64,000 bases of DNA from Secundilactobacillus silagei JCM 19001 (GCF_002217945.1 NZ_BCMG01000010.1:62001-126000), one strand, 5' to 3'; shown: positions 18,342 through 27,916, numbered from the stretch's first letter. The notes: generated by a model from the letters alone, not told the origin. Numbers and translations are program-made.

Positions 18342-18904
18342 TGCGCGTTGTTGCAGGAGAATATGGTGGCCGACGTTTAAGAGCGGTTCCCGGTATGAAG
18401 ACGCGGCCCACAACGGATAAGGTGAAGGAAGCCATGTTTAATATTCTGGGACCGTATTTCGATGGTGGGAGAAGTCTGGATCTATTTGCGGGTTCGGGTG
18501 GTCTGAGCATCGAAGGGGTATCGCGGGGCATTGACCACGCGGTATTGATCGATCGTCAAGGAGCGGCCATTAAAACCATCAATCAAAATATTGCAGTGAC
18601 CAAGGAACCCGATAAGTTCACGGTGATCAAACGGGACGCGGAAATGGCGCTCAAACAGCTGCAGGCGCAGCACGAAAGCTTTGATCTGATTTACTTTGAT
18701 CCGCCGTATCGGGAACAAAAGATCGTCAAAGAAATTCAAGAATTGATAACTAATCAGTTTTTGAATCCAGAATGTCGAATTCTGTGTGAGACCAATCAAG
18801 AAGCCGTTCTACCAGCTGAAATTGGGGCCTGCACACGGATCGTTGAAAAATCGTACGGGATTACTAAGGTAACAATTTATCGCTATCAGGGAGGCACGAA
18901 CTAA
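18341..18904 (+). CDS. rsmD: 16S rRNA (guanine-N2-)-methyltransferase RsmD
   Basis: 187 residues. SAM-dependent methyltransferase that modifies G966 (E. coli numbering) of 16S rRNA. The N-terminal RVVAGEYGGRRL and TRPTTDKVKEAMFNIL blocks are RsmD-specific; the SAM loop is DLFAGSGGLSIEG and the catalytic motif DPPY. Coupled by one-base overlaps to ylbG and coaD, as is usual for rsmD-coaD in Firmicutes. Confidence 0.95.
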   Translation: MRVVAGEYGGRRLRAVPGMKTRPTTDKVKEAMFNILGPYFDGGRSLDLFAGSGGLSIEGVSRGIDHAVLIDRQGAAIKTINQNIAVTKEPDKFTVIKRDAEMALKQLQAQHESFDLIYFDPPYREQKIVKEIQELITNQFLNPECRILCETNQEAVLPAEIGACTRIVEKSYGITKVTIYRYQGGTN

Positions 18905-19374
18905 TGACAAAAGCAGTCTATCCGGGCAGTTTTGACCCGCTGACGCTCGGTCATTTAAACATTATTGAACGGGCCAGCCATTTATTTGACCAGCTCATTG
19001 TGACCGTGGGTATCAATATCAGCAAAAACATGCTGTTTACGCCTGAAGAACGGGTTGCCCTGATTCAAAAAAGCGTGGCGCATTTACCCAACGTCACGGT
19101 GCAGGCGGAAGACGGCTTAACGGTGCAATTTGTTAAGGAAGTCGGTGCCACGGTGATTGTTCGCGGCCTGCGCGATTCTAGGGATCTGGCCTTTGAATCG
19201 GATATTGCTAACATCAATCGCTATTTGGACCATTCGATTGAATCCGTCTTTTTAATGACCGATCCTAAATATGCGTTTATCTCGTCCTCGATTCTAAAAG
19301 AGGTCTTACACTTTAACGGTGACGTCTCCAAATTAGTTCCGCCGGCGGTTGCCGAAGCTTTAAATCGAAAGTAA
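18904..19374 (+). CDS. coaD: Phosphopantetheine adenylyltransferase
   Basis: 156 residues. Fourth step of CoA synthesis: transfers AMP from ATP to 4'-phosphopantetheine. The nucleotidyltransferase motif is YPGSFDPLTLGH (residues 6-17, the T/HxGH box) and the ISSSILKE motif lies in the C-terminal half. Full length for the family (about 160). ATG overlaps the rsmD stop. Ends 18 nt before the PDZ/Lon protease gene. Confidence 0.96.
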   Translation: MTKAVYPGSFDPLTLGHLNIIERASHLFDQLIVTVGINISKNMLFTPEERVALIQKSVAHLPNVTVQAEDGLTVQFVKEVGATVIVRGLRDSRDLAFESDIANINRYLDHSIESVFLMTDPKYAFISSSILKEVLHFNGDVSKLVPPAVAEALNRK

Positions 19375-19392
19375 AGGTTCGAATAAAATAAT

Positions 19393-20439
19393 ATGAAAAA
19401 ACAAACGCGTAAAAAGGTTCTTCAGTATGGCATCAGCATTGTTTTAGCGATTGTGATCCTCATTGGGTTCTTTTGGCCGCTGCCGCAATACATTGAATCA
19501 CCAGGTTCCGCCGATAATCTCAAATCATTTGTCAGCATTAAGGATCATCCTGATAAGCGTGCCGGTAAATTCATGATTACGTCGGTTAAGCTGGCGCAAG
19601 CTCGGCCAATAACGTACTTGCTGGCCAAAGTTTCACCGTACAGCTCAATCGAAAGTGAACAGAGTGTTACGGGCGGACAAAACAATGATACATACGTGAA
19701 AATGCAGGATTTTTACATGCAAAGTGCCATTAACGAAGCCAAAGCAGTGGCGGTTAAAGCGGCGCATAAAAAGGTGACGAAGAATTACTTAGGCATCTAC
19801 GTCATGGATGTGCAGAAGAATTCCCGGTTTAAACACCTTAAAGTGGGCGATACCATTACTAAAGTTGACGGTCACCACTTTGAAAACGCCTTTGGTTTTC
19901 AAAAGTTTATTGCTAAGAAGTCCGTTGGTGAGCGGCTGCGGGTTCAGTATCAGCACAATGGTAAGCTGAAAACAACCACTGCACCTCTGATCAAACTGTC
20001 CAGCGGCCGAACTGGCATTGGCATTCTTTTGACCGATAACGTGAAGATTAAAACGCAGCCAAACGTCAAGGTCAATCCCGGTCAAATTGGTGGGCCGTCT
20101 GGTGGGCTGATGTTTAGTCTGCAGATTTACGGTCAATTGACCGGCAAGAATATCCGACATGGTCAAAACATTGCCGGTACTGGGACCATCAATCCGGATG
20201 GCACAGTGGGTGAAATCGGCGGGATCGATAAAAAGATTGTGGCGGCTAAAAAGGCTGGCGCAACCATTTTCTTTGCGCCATACCTAAAGCCGACTAAGGC
20301 CGTTTTGCAACTGGAACCCGGTCACGTGACGAACTATCAATTAGCTAAAAGAACGGCTAAAAAAGTGGCACCGCACATGAAGGTCGTGCCAGTTTCCAAC
20401 TTTAACCAAGCCGTGCATTACTTGAATACGCACCATTAA
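19393..20439 (+). CDS. PDZ and Lon-type serine protease, membrane-anchored (SepM-like)
   Basis: 348 residues: one N-terminal membrane segment (about 11-29), a PDZ domain in the middle (GIYVMDVQKNSRFKHLKVGDTI), and a C-terminal Lon-type (S16) protease domain with the Ser in GGPSGGLMFSL and the Lys in EIGGIDKKIVAAKKAG. The catalytic domain should face outside. Relatives include B. subtilis YlbL and streptococcal SepM, which trims competence-stimulating peptide. Its place before the com genes is suggestive, but this order is common and does not prove a competence role. Followed by a strong terminator. Confidence 0.9.
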   Translation: MKKQTRKKVLQYGISIVLAIVILIGFFWPLPQYIESPGSADNLKSFVSIKDHPDKRAGKFMITSVKLAQARPITYLLAKVSPYSSIESEQSVTGGQNNDTYVKMQDFYMQSAINEAKAVAVKAAHKKVTKNYLGIYVMDVQKNSRFKHLKVGDTITKVDGHHFENAFGFQKFIAKKSVGERLRVQYQHNGKLKTTTAPLIKLSSGRTGIGILLTDNVKIKTQPNVKVNPGQIGGPSGGLMFSLQIYGQLTGKNIRHGQNIAGTGTINPDGTVGEIGGIDKKIVAAKKAGATIFFAPYLKPTKAVLQLEPGHVTNYQLAKRTAKKVAPHMKVVPVSNFNQAVHYLNTHH

Positions 20440-20483
20440 AAAAACGTTTCGAGAAGTTAGTCTGACTTCTCGAAACGTTTTTG
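20439..20483 (+). terminator. Terminator after the PDZ/Lon protease
   Basis: A long near-perfect stem: AAAAACGTTTCGAGAAG on the left pairs with CTTCTCGAAACGTTTTT on the right. Confidence 0.93.
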
Positions 20484-20525
20484 CTGTTCTCTCGTAGTTA
20501 GGGTTAGAGAGGGGGAGCAGAAGAA

Positions 20526-21191
20526 GTGGATAGGTTAAGAGAACTATTGGAAAACAGTAGCCGTCAAACTTGGATCATTATCGGGCTGAGTTTAACGACC
20601 ATTATTGCAGTGGGTATTTTACTGCTAGGTAATCGGCCGACAGCCAGTACCCAGCCGGAATTAGCGTCATCGGCTTTGATTTCTGGATCAGAGTCGTTGG
20701 CTTCAACCAGCTCTGCTGGCACGACCAGTCAGACCAGTGTGACGACCACGATGTACGTGGATGTCAAAGGCGCCGTTAAGCAGCCCGGTATGAAGAAGGT
20801 GGAGTCTACCATGCGAGTCATTGATGCGGTTCAGTTAGCCGGCGGATTTACGAGTAACGCGGATGAAAAGCAGGTCAATCTCGCTCAGAAACTGACTGAT
20901 TCGCAGGTGGTTTATATTCCAAAACATGGTGAAAAGGTGCCGACTTCAGCGGCTGGAACGCCAGCTGCGGGTGGTGGTGCCGGTACTGAAAGTCAGGCGC
21001 CCCAAGTGAATCTGAATACGGCGGATGCGACTGAATTGCAGCAGTTGGACGGTGTGGGTGAGAAGAAGGCCGAAAAGATTCTCGCTTATCGGCAAGAACA
21101 CGGTGGGTTTAAATCAGCGGATGACCTTAAAAACGTTAATGGTTTTGGCGACAAGACGTTAGAACGACTGCGACCGCAAATCGTGGTCTAA
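20526..21191 (+). CDS. comEA: Late competence protein ComEA, DNA receptor
   Basis: 221 residues, GTG start behind a GA-rich GAGGGGGAG site. One N-terminal membrane anchor (about 16-35), a Ser/Thr-rich linker, an SLBB domain (about 77-138, YVDVKGAVKQPGMKKV), then a helix-hairpin-helix DNA-binding domain (about 158-221, VNLNTADATELQQLDGVG). ComEA binds incoming double-stranded DNA outside the membrane and hands it to ComEC. First gene of comEA-comEB-comEC-holA. Confidence 0.95.
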   Translation: MDRLRELLENSSRQTWIIIGLSLTTIIAVGILLLGNRPTASTQPELASSALISGSESLASTSSAGTTSQTSVTTTMYVDVKGAVKQPGMKKVESTMRVIDAVQLAGGFTSNADEKQVNLAQKLTDSQVVYIPKHGEKVPTSAAGTPAAGGGAGTESQAPQVNLNTADATELQQLDGVGEKKAEKILAYRQEHGGFKSADDLKNVNGFGDKTLERLRPQIVV

Positions 21192-21256
21192 AATTATCAT
21201 GTTCGAATGAAATTTGGTATACTAAACCAGACAATTAGATGATGGAGGCAGAGTTT

Positions 21257-21745
21257 TTGGCGAATAAAAGAATTCCTTGGGATCAATATTTTATGATGCA
21301 ATCGGTCTTGCTGGCCAGCCGAAGTACTTGTAACCGACTCTCAGTGGGGGCCACAATCGTGCGTGATCGCCGGATCATTGCGGGTGGCTATAACGGTTCC
21401 GTATCTGGTGATGTTCACTGCACCGATGAGGGCTGTTACCTCGTTGACGGTCACTGTCTACGAACAATTCATGCGGAAATGAACGCTATTTTACAGTGCG
21501 CGAAGTTCGGTGAAGCTACGGATGGCGCCGAAATCTACGTGACCGATTTTCCGTGTCTGCAGTGCACTAAGATGCTGCTGCAGGCCGGTATCCGGAAAAT
21601 TTCGTACCTGCATAACTATCACAATGATCCGTACGCGATGTCATTGATTAAGCTAAAGAAGGTCGATCTGCATCAAGTGACCCTTGATTCCGAAGCAATC
21701 GAACGGGCGTCAGTGGACGCTTATTTACAAGATCATCAATCATAA
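21257..21745 (+). CDS. comEB: Cytidine/dCMP deaminase family protein ComEB
   Basis: 162 residues from TTG at 21257 (MANKRIPWDQYFMMQ), 8 nt after GGAGG. An in-frame ATG further upstream (21239) lies before the ribosome binding site and is not preferred. Zinc deaminase motifs: HAEMNAI (His ligand, catalytic Glu) and PCLQCTK (two Cys ligands), plus the dCMP-deaminase-specific Cys-rich CTDEGC insert. Deaminates dCMP to dUMP in family members; not needed for transformation in B. subtilis despite its operon place. The 3' end overlaps comEC by up to 62 nt. Confidence 0.93.
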   Translation: MANKRIPWDQYFMMQSVLLASRSTCNRLSVGATIVRDRRIIAGGYNGSVSGDVHCTDEGCYLVDGHCLRTIHAEMNAILQCAKFGEATDGAEIYVTDFPCLQCTKMLLQAGIRKISYLHNYHNDPYAMSLIKLKKVDLHQVTLDSEAIERASVDAYLQDHQS

Positions 21746-23978
21746 CGTCATTTGGTTAGCCATTTTAGCGGGCTGTTTAAGCGGCTGCTTTTTTGGCTTA
21801 ACCTGGTTATCAGTGATCTTAACGGTACTTTGGCTAGTGCGGCTGATCTGTTTACGTGACCGAACAGTCTTAATGTGGTCAGCACTTGTGCTGATCATTT
21901 TTAGTGGCTTATTTTGGCGTACACAGCAACTGGCAAAAACGCGGACCATGTCTGATCAGACGGGGGCAACTCTGCAATTAACGGTGCAGCCGGATGAACT
22001 ACGGGTGGAAAACGGCCGCCTCCAGCTAAGCGGCAAAACTAGTGCTGGCCAAACGGTTCAGGGCCAATACTTTTCTGATGATCAAGCGCTGCTGCAAAGT
22101 TTACAGCTGAAGCAGACCACTAAAATGCTGGTTCACGGCGACATTAGCCAACCACAGCCAGCAACCAATGATAATGAGTTTGATTTTCGGCAGTATCAAC
22201 GCCATCAAGGTATTTTTAACACGCTTAAAATTGACCGGCTGACGCCAATTACGACGTTGCGGGCAACTAATCCGTTTACTTGGTGGGTCAATGCGTGTCA
22301 TGCGTTGCGGGCACGGCTGGTTCAAGCGACTAAAACGTTACCCAGTACGCTTCAACTGTACGTTCAAGGCCTGTTTTTAGGGTGGCGGGCAACGGACTTT
22401 TATGAGTCATTGACCGCGGTGACCGATCTTGGCCTGATCCACCTCTTCAGTATTTCCGGGTTTCACATTGTTTGGATCGTTGCGGCAGTCAGCTGGTGTC
22501 TGCGCCGATTAGGGTTCACGCAGACACCCATTGCGGTGCTGTTACTGCTACTGCTGCCGACCTATTACATTTTAGCCGGTGCGCAAGTTGGCTTGCTGCG
22601 CGCCGTTGCGGTGGTGGTTTTAGGTTTAGTGGCCCACTTATGCGACTGGCGCTTAACGGGTTTAACCACCTGGGGGCTGAGCTTATTATTGGGATTGATT
22701 GTTCAGCCAGCACTACTCATGCATTTAGGTGGCCAACTGAGTTATGGGTTAGCGTTTGGCTTGTTATTCACTAAGCAGTTTGGTGTGCTGAAAACAACGG
22801 TGATGTTAAATCTGTTAAGTCTGCCGCTGATCCTCTACCACGTTTATCAGTGGCACGTGTTGACGATGTTTGTTAATTTGCTGATTTTGCCGCTCTTTAG
22901 TGTCTGTATCTTCCCCCTCGTTTTAGTGGCCGGAATTGGCGGTCACTGGCTACCTTGGCTAACTGACCTTACAGAATGGCTGTTAAGGGGCTTTACTGGT
23001 GGTTTAAACTGGTTGGACAGCTTACCGGGGATGATCGTGTTTGGCAAACCAGCCGCGTGGGTAGTGGGCATTATGACGATCTTGACCTTGGTTCTTATGA
23101 CCCAGAAATTTAGAAAATGGCTGCCGATTATTCTAGGAACTGTCTATCTGGTCAGCTTCTTAGCCATTCATTTACCAGCGACTGGCGAAATGACGTTTTT
23201 TGATATTGGCCAGGGGGACAGCTTTTTAGTCCGCTCACCGTATAATCGGCAGATTACCATGATCGACACCGGTGGGCGCGTGAACTTTGGCGGCCAAAAG
23301 ATCAGTGGGCGCTCGCGGGCACAGCGCATTAGTATCAACTATTTAAAAAGTCAGGGAATTGCCCACATTGATAACCTTTGCCTGTCACATCAAGACGCCG
23401 ACCATGTTGGCGACGTTGGTGACGTGTTGAAGGGATTGCACGTTAAACGGCTATACATTCCACTGGGGATGAATCAAAATCCGCAGTTCATGCAGCGGAT
23501 TCGGCCCTACATTAAAGACACCCAACTGATTTCGGTACAAGCGGGTCAAAGAATTAGCAAGACGCCCTTAACGGCAGTTCACCCGTTTAAACCAGGGCTC
23601 GGGACTAACGAAGACTCAATGGTGTTAGCGGGGCAGGTTGCTGGTTTACACTGGTTATTTACGGGTGATTTAGATCGCGCAGGCGAACGGGAAATTTTAA
23701 GTCGCTATCCGGCATTGCAAGTAGACGTGTTAAAATTAGGACATCACGGCAGCAAGACGGCTACTGATCCGGAAGTGGTCAAACAGCTGCAGCCTAAGAT
23801 CGGCATCATTTCTGCTGGCCGGAATAATCGCTATGGCCATCCTAATCAGGAGACGTTAGCAACCCTGGCAGAAAATCAGATACCGGTGTTTAACACCCAG
23901 ACAAACGGGATGATTCGCTACCGATATACTAGCAGTGGCGGGCGCTGGCAGACCTTTTTAAAGGAGAATTTATCGTGA
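21684..23978 (+). CDS. comEC: DNA internalisation channel protein ComEC/Rec2
   Basis: Up to 764 residues. An N-terminal OB-like region, a polytopic competence domain (about 8-10 membrane segments, with the LGLIHLFSISGFHIVWI signature), and a C-terminal metallo-beta-lactamase-like domain with SHQDADHVGD and GHHGSK. Transports single-stranded DNA across the membrane; the last domain probably degrades the other strand. The start is uncertain: the only standard start in frame before the first membrane segment is TTG at 21684, deep inside comEB, without a good ribosome binding site; a rare start nearer 21740 is possible. Appears intact. Confidence 0.92.
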   Translation: MIPKQSNGRQWTLIYKIINHNVIWLAILAGCLSGCFFGLTWLSVILTVLWLVRLICLRDRTVLMWSALVLIIFSGLFWRTQQLAKTRTMSDQTGATLQLTVQPDELRVENGRLQLSGKTSAGQTVQGQYFSDDQALLQSLQLKQTTKMLVHGDISQPQPATNDNEFDFRQYQRHQGIFNTLKIDRLTPITTLRATNPFTWWVNACHALRARLVQATKTLPSTLQLYVQGLFLGWRATDFYESLTAVTDLGLIHLFSISGFHIVWIVAAVSWCLRRLGFTQTPIAVLLLLLLPTYYILAGAQVGLLRAVAVVVLGLVAHLCDWRLTGLTTWGLSLLLGLIVQPALLMHLGGQLSYGLAFGLLFTKQFGVLKTTVMLNLLSLPLILYHVYQWHVLTMFVNLLILPLFSVCIFPLVLVAGIGGHWLPWLTDLTEWLLRGFTGGLNWLDSLPGMIVFGKPAAWVVGIMTILTLVLMTQKFRKWLPIILGTVYLVSFLAIHLPATGEMTFFDIGQGDSFLVRSPYNRQITMIDTGGRVNFGGQKISGRSRAQRISINYLKSQGIAHIDNLCLSHQDADHVGDVGDVLKGLHVKRLYIPLGMNQNPQFMQRIRPYIKDTQLISVQAGQRISKTPLTAVHPFKPGLGTNEDSMVLAGQVAGLHWLFTGDLDRAGEREILSRYPALQVDVLKLGHHGSKTATDPEVVKQLQPKIGIISAGRNNRYGHPNQETLATLAENQIPVFNTQTNGMIRYRYTSSGGRWQTFLKENLS

Positions 23979-25003
23979 CATATGAAGCAACATTAACGCA
24001 ACTAAAAAAGGGTAATGCTAAGCCGGTCTATTTGATTACCGGCAATCAGCCCTACTTGATTCAGCAGCTCAAGGCAGCGTTTTTAAACGTGATTCCAGAG
24101 GTTGAGCAAACCATGAACTATGCCAGCTACGATATGGAAACCACACCGCTTGCACAGGCTTTAAACGATGCCATGTCAGCACCGTTCTTCGGTGAAAAAC
24201 GACTGGTATTTATTGACCGCGCGTATTTTTTAACCACCGAAAATCATCGTGGCAGTAAAATTGACCATGATATTGACGGTTTGATCAAGTATTTAGACCA
24301 CCCGGAGCCAACTTCCATCGTGGTTTTCTTTGCTACGACTGGTAAATTAGATAGTCGTAAAAAAGTCGTTAAGACTATTAAAAAAGCGGCCGAGGTGATT
24401 AGCTTAGAAGCGGTGGGCGAGCGTCAGATTCGCTCACTGGTTCAGCAAAACTTAAAACAAGCGCAGTTTGAGATTGACCCGGAAGCCCTGAATTTACTGC
24501 TCCAGCGAACGGGAACGGACCTGTCTTTGATCATGAATGAGCTGCCAAAATTAAAACTAGCTTCGGCGGAATCTAAACAGATCAATAAAACGGTGGTTGC
24601 TGAGCTGGTTTCCAAGTCACTGGACCAAAACGTTTTTGATCTGGTCAACGACGTGATGGGTAAACACATTGAGGCGGCTTTGAACCTGTATCGCCAATTG
24701 ATCTTAACCAAGGAAGAGCCGCTGCGGATCAACGCGGTATTAGTCAGTCAGTTTAGGCTGCTGATTCAAACTAAAATTTTAATGCGTAACGGTTATAGTC
24801 AGGGCAGTATTGCGTCATCCTTGAAAGTCCACCCATACCGGGTAAAATTAGCGATGCAAAGTGTTCGTCATCTGGAACTGGCCCATCTGCGGCAAGCCTA
24901 TTTGGGATTGATTAACATTGAGCGGTCATTAAAATCAACCAGCCAAGATCCGGAACTGCTGTTTGAACTGTTTATGCTAAAATATTTAAATGAAGTTGCT
25001 TAA
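23975..25003 (+). CDS. holA: DNA polymerase III subunit delta
   Basis: 342 residues. Clamp-loader delta subunit that opens the beta clamp. Family blocks: KPVYLITGNQPYLIQQL near the start, FFGEKRLVFIDRAYFL in the middle, and a C-terminal helical collar domain with LNLYRQLILTKEEPLRI. It starts at GTG in GTGA overlapping the comEC stop by 4 nt, with AAAGGAG upstream. The comEC-holA linkage followed by convergent rpsT is standard in lactobacilli and bacilli. Confidence 0.94.
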   Translation: MTYEATLTQLKKGNAKPVYLITGNQPYLIQQLKAAFLNVIPEVEQTMNYASYDMETTPLAQALNDAMSAPFFGEKRLVFIDRAYFLTTENHRGSKIDHDIDGLIKYLDHPEPTSIVVFFATTGKLDSRKKVVKTIKKAAEVISLEAVGERQIRSLVQQNLKQAQFEIDPEALNLLLQRTGTDLSLIMNELPKLKLASAESKQINKTVVAELVSKSLDQNVFDLVNDVMGKHIEAALNLYRQLILTKEEPLRINAVLVSQFRLLIQTKILMRNGYSQGSIASSLKVHPYRVKLAMQSVRHLELAHLRQAYLGLINIERSLKSTSQDPELLFELFMLKYLNEVA

Positions 25004-25010
25004 AGACACA

Positions 25011-25045
25011 AAAAAGGACCAGTTCGAAAACGAACTGGTCCTTTA
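25011..25045. terminator. Bidirectional terminator between holA and rpsT
   Basis: AAAAAAGGACCAGTTCG pairs with CGAACTGGTCCTTT over a 4-nt loop, lying between two convergent genes. Confidence 0.92.
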
Positions 25046-25059
25046 ATCGTTAATTTAAG

Positions 25060-25323
25060 TTAGGCGTTTGCTTTAGCTAAACGAGCAGCCATACGTGACT
25101 TATCGCGGGAAGCTTTGTTGGTTTTGATTAAACCTTTTGAAGCAGCACGGTCAACGGCACTAGATGCAGCTTTGTATAACTCAGCGGCGTTGTCGTCATG
25201 ATCGGTAACAGCTTTTTCAAACTTCTTAACGGTTGTTCGCATACTGCTAAGCTGTGCAGAATTACGTTCGTTAGCTTTAACGTTCGTTTTTGCACGTTCA
25301 ATCGCAGATTTGATAATTGGCAA
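25060..25323 (-). CDS. rpsT: 30S ribosomal protein S20
   Basis: 87 residues beginning (M)[13 protein letters not shown], the usual S20 start, from a TTG at 25323 with GGAGGTG 6 nt upstream. The open frame runs further upstream to 25371, but that part contains the promoter-proximal leader and the ribosome binding site itself. Helical, Lys/Ala-rich primary binder of 16S rRNA. The weak TTG start is common for rpsT and fits with autoregulation known in other bacteria. Monocistronic. Confidence 0.95.
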   Translation of the reverse strand: MPIIKSAIERAKTNVKANERNSAQLSSMRTTVKKFEKAVTDHDDNAAELYKAASSAVDRAASKGLIKTNKASRDKSRMAARLAKANA

Positions 25324-25379
25324 TGAATTCACCTCCACACTCATAAGCCAGACGGCTCTGTTATTATTCAACGAATGCC

Positions 25380-25408
25380 ATTATACAGAATAAAATTAGT
25401 GATTGCAA
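25380..25408 (-). promoter_or_regulatory. Predicted rpsT promoter
   Basis: On the minus strand TTGCAA (25408-25403), a 17-nt spacer, TATAAT (25385-25380). Near-consensus, 57 nt before the start codon. Confidence 0.85.
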
Positions 25409-25465
25409 CAGTTCTCCACTAATTGTAAAGTAAAAGTACTTGATAAGCGGTTAAATATAAAGTCC

Positions 25466-25494
25466 TTGTTATTCTGTCCGATAACAGATATAAT
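25466..25494 (+). promoter_or_regulatory. Predicted rpsO promoter
   Basis: TTGTTA (25466-25471), a 17-nt spacer, TATAAT (25489-25494). It leaves an approximately 90-nt leader before rpsO. Structured rpsO leaders bound by S15 are known in other bacteria; here only a GTAACGGGAGGAC segment with some pairing potential is visible. Confidence 0.8.
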
Positions 25495-25593
25495 GGCAAA
25501 GGTTCTTAAATTTCCCTTACTTAGTGGACTGCGATCTCACTCACGGCTACTCAGTAACGGGAGGACAAATAATATTAAAGGTGGGAATTATCC

Positions 25594-25863
25594 ATGGCAA
25601 TTACACAAGCAAAGAAAACCGAAATTATGAAGCAGTATGCTCGTCACGATGGCGACACTGGTTCAGCAGAAGTTCAAATCGCTGTTTTAACAGCAGACAT
25701 CAACGAATTGAACGATCACATGAAGTCTCATAAAAAAGACTATCATTCACAACGTGGTTTGATGAAGAAGATTGGTCACCGTCGTAACTTGTTAGCTTAC
25801 TTACGTAACACTGACATTACCCGTTACCGTGATTTGATCAAGGCATTGGGCCTACGTCGTTAA
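25594..25863 (+). CDS. rpsO: 30S ribosomal protein S15
   Basis: 89 residues, the exact family length. Signature blocks: [40 protein letters not shown] and the C-terminal [12 protein letters not shown]. Primary 16S rRNA binder of the platform. ATG start behind AAAGGTGGG. It has its own promoter and terminator and precedes the RNase J2 gene, as in many lactobacilli. Confidence 0.97.
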   Translation: MAITQAKKTEIMKQYARHDGDTGSAEVQIAVLTADINELNDHMKSHKKDYHSQRGLMKKIGHRRNLLAYLRNTDITRYRDLIKALGLRR

Positions 25864-25875
25864 TTTTGATAATTT

Positions 25876-25907
25876 GGAAGCTCTCCGTTACGGGAGGGCT
25901 TTTTTAT
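25876..25907 (+). terminator. Terminator after rpsO
   Basis: AGCTCTCC / GGGAGGGCT stem with a GTTAC loop and a TTTTTT tract. Confidence 0.9.
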
Positions 25908-26101
25908 TATCCCCAGAAAGAATTTTTACCGGACCCAGTTTGGGTTGTTACATAGTTGAATTAAGTGTGATAAACTGTAAACAGTTTGTAGTCGTGCCTA
26001 AATTTTTAGAGTTTAGGAAAAAAGTAAGGATTCATAATTGGCAGCTGAATCTTATCAGCTGGTAATTTGTGAGGCAAGAACAGCATATTTTGAGGTGAAT
26101 T

Positions 26102-27916
26102 ATGGACAAAGCAAAAGTAAAGATCATGCCGTTGGGCGGTGTCCGCGAAAATGGCAAGAACATGTATATTGTAGATGTTAATGATAGTATCTACGTTTTA
26201 GATTGCGGGTTGAAGTACCCGGAAAACGAATTGTTGGGGATCGATATCGTGATTCCCGATTTCAGTTATTTGCGGGAGAATAAGGATCGCATCGTGGGGG
26301 TCTTTCTCACTCACGGGCATGCGGATGCAATTGGTGCATTGCCTTATTTCTTAAACGAATTCAAGGTGCCGGTATTCGGTTCTGAAATGACGATTGAACT
26401 GGCAAAAATCAGCTGTCAGTCGGATCCTAACGTGAAGGGCTTTGATGATTTTCACGTGGTGGACGCTCAGACTGAAATCGATTTTGGTGACGTGACGGTT
26501 TCCTTCTTTAAAACGACGCACTCAATTCCAGAATCAATGGGCATTGTGTTAAACACCAGTGCCGGCAGCGTGGTTTATACTGGTGATTTCAAGTTCGATC
26601 AGACAGCTGCACCTGGCTACCAGACCGATTACGCCCGCTTAGCTCAAATTGGGACCAATGGTGTCTTAGCGTTATTAAGCGATTCAGCTAATGCCGAAAA
26701 TCCTAATGAAACGGCTAGTGAACGCGATATTGCGGAAAACGTGATCGAGACGTTCAACTACGCCAAGAGTCGGATCGTGGTGGCCAGTGTTGGTTCCAAT
26801 ATCTCACGGCTTCAGCAAATCTTTGACGCAGCTGCAAAAACCGGTCGGAAAGTTTATCTGACCGGTCGCGACATTGAAAAAATTGTTGATACGGCAATGC
26901 GTTTAAACAAGCTGGTACTGCCACAAGATGATCTGCTGGTTACTGAAGAACAGCTGGCCAAATTACCAGCCGAGCAAGTTGTAATCATTCAGACCGGTAA
27001 AATGGGCGAGCCCATTAAAGCCTTGCAGCGGATGGCCAATAAACAGGAAAAGGGCCTTAATATAGAAGAGGGCGACCTCGTCTTTATTACCACCACACCT
27101 TCCCACGCCATGGAAACCACGGTTGCTAAGACCCGGGACATGATTTATCGGGCCGGTGGCGAAGTTAAGGCGATCTCGGATGATCTTAACTCGTCAGGTC
27201 ACGCTAGCAAGCACGACTTACAACTGATGATCAACATCCTGCACCCACGCTACCTATTGCCAATTCAAGGCGAATACCGGTTGATGTCAGCTCATCAGCG
27301 CGCCGCTGAAGAGGTGGGTATGCCTAAAGACCGGATCTTCATGACCGCCAAGGGTGATCAAGTGGTCTACGATGGCAAGGACATGGTTCTAAGCGGCAGT
27401 GTTGAAGTTGGCAATACGATGATCGACGGTATCGGTGTCGGCGATATTGGTAACATTGTGCTGCGTGATCGTAAGGTGCTTTCTGAAGACGGTATCTTTG
27501 TAGCGGTCATTACCATTGATCATAAGAAAAAGCAGATCATTGGTGAACCTAAGATTACTTCGCGCGGTTTCGTGTACGTCAAGGCGAATAAAAACCTGAT
27601 GCATGAAAGTGCTGAGATCATTAAGAAGACGGTTCAGACGAACCTCGATAATAAGGAGTTTGACTGGACGCACCTGAAACAGGATGTACGAGAAAAGCTC
27701 AATCACTATCTGTTTGATCAGACCCGTCGCCATCCAGTGATCTTACCAGTCATCATGGAAGTTGACCCTCGCCGGCATAAGCCGAAGAGTAAGCACAAGA
27801 AACAGGCTGCTCAAAAGAACCAAGAAGCACCAAAAAAACAGCCAACAGCCAAGAACCAACCAACGCCAAACAATCATCAGGCTGATAACAAGACTGACGA
27901 TCAAGCTGAAAAATAA
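26102..27916 (+). CDS. rnjB: Ribonuclease J2 (metallo-beta-lactamase/beta-CASP RNase)
   Basis: 604 residues: beta-lactamase domain, beta-CASP insert, C-terminal domain (KKQIIGEPKITSRGFVYVK), and a Lys/Gln/Asn-rich low-complexity tail of about 45 residues. RNase J2 usually pairs with J1 in mRNA and rRNA processing. The metal-binding motif reads HGHADA (71-76): His71, His73 and Asp75 are there, but the second His of HxHxDH is Ala, as expected for the weakly active J2 paralogue. The ATG has AGGTG upstream. A separate J1 gene begins at the left edge of the window. Confidence 0.92.
   Translation: MDKAKVKIMPLGGVRENGKNMYIVDVNDSIYVLDCGLKYPENELLGIDIVIPDFSYLRENKDRIVGVFLTHGHADAIGALPYFLNEFKVPVFGSEMTIELAKISCQSDPNVKGFDDFHVVDAQTEIDFGDVTVSFFKTTHSIPESMGIVLNTSAGSVVYTGDFKFDQTAAPGYQTDYARLAQIGTNGVLALLSDSANAENPNETASERDIAENVIETFNYAKSRIVVASVGSNISRLQQIFDAAAKTGRKVYLTGRDIEKIVDTAMRLNKLVLPQDDLLVTEEQLAKLPAEQVVIIQTGKMGEPIKALQRMANKQEKGLNIEEGDLVFITTTPSHAMETTVAKTRDMIYRAGGEVKAISDDLNSSGHASKHDLQLMINILHPRYLLPIQGEYRLMSAHQRAAEEVGMPKDRIFMTAKGDQVVYDGKDMVLSGSVEVGNTMIDGIGVGDIGNIVLRDRKVLSEDGIFVAVITIDHKKKQIIGEPKITSRGFVYVKANKNLMHESAEIIKKTVQTNLDNKEFDWTHLKQDVREKLNHYLFDQTRRHPVILPVIMEVDPRRHKPKSKHKKQAAQKNQEAPKKQPTAKNQPTPNNHQADNKTDDQAEK

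Noticed and set aside
25403-25733. Open frames of 75 and 69 residues around the rpsO start
   Set aside because: They run through the rpsO promoter and leader and overlap rpsO in another frame.
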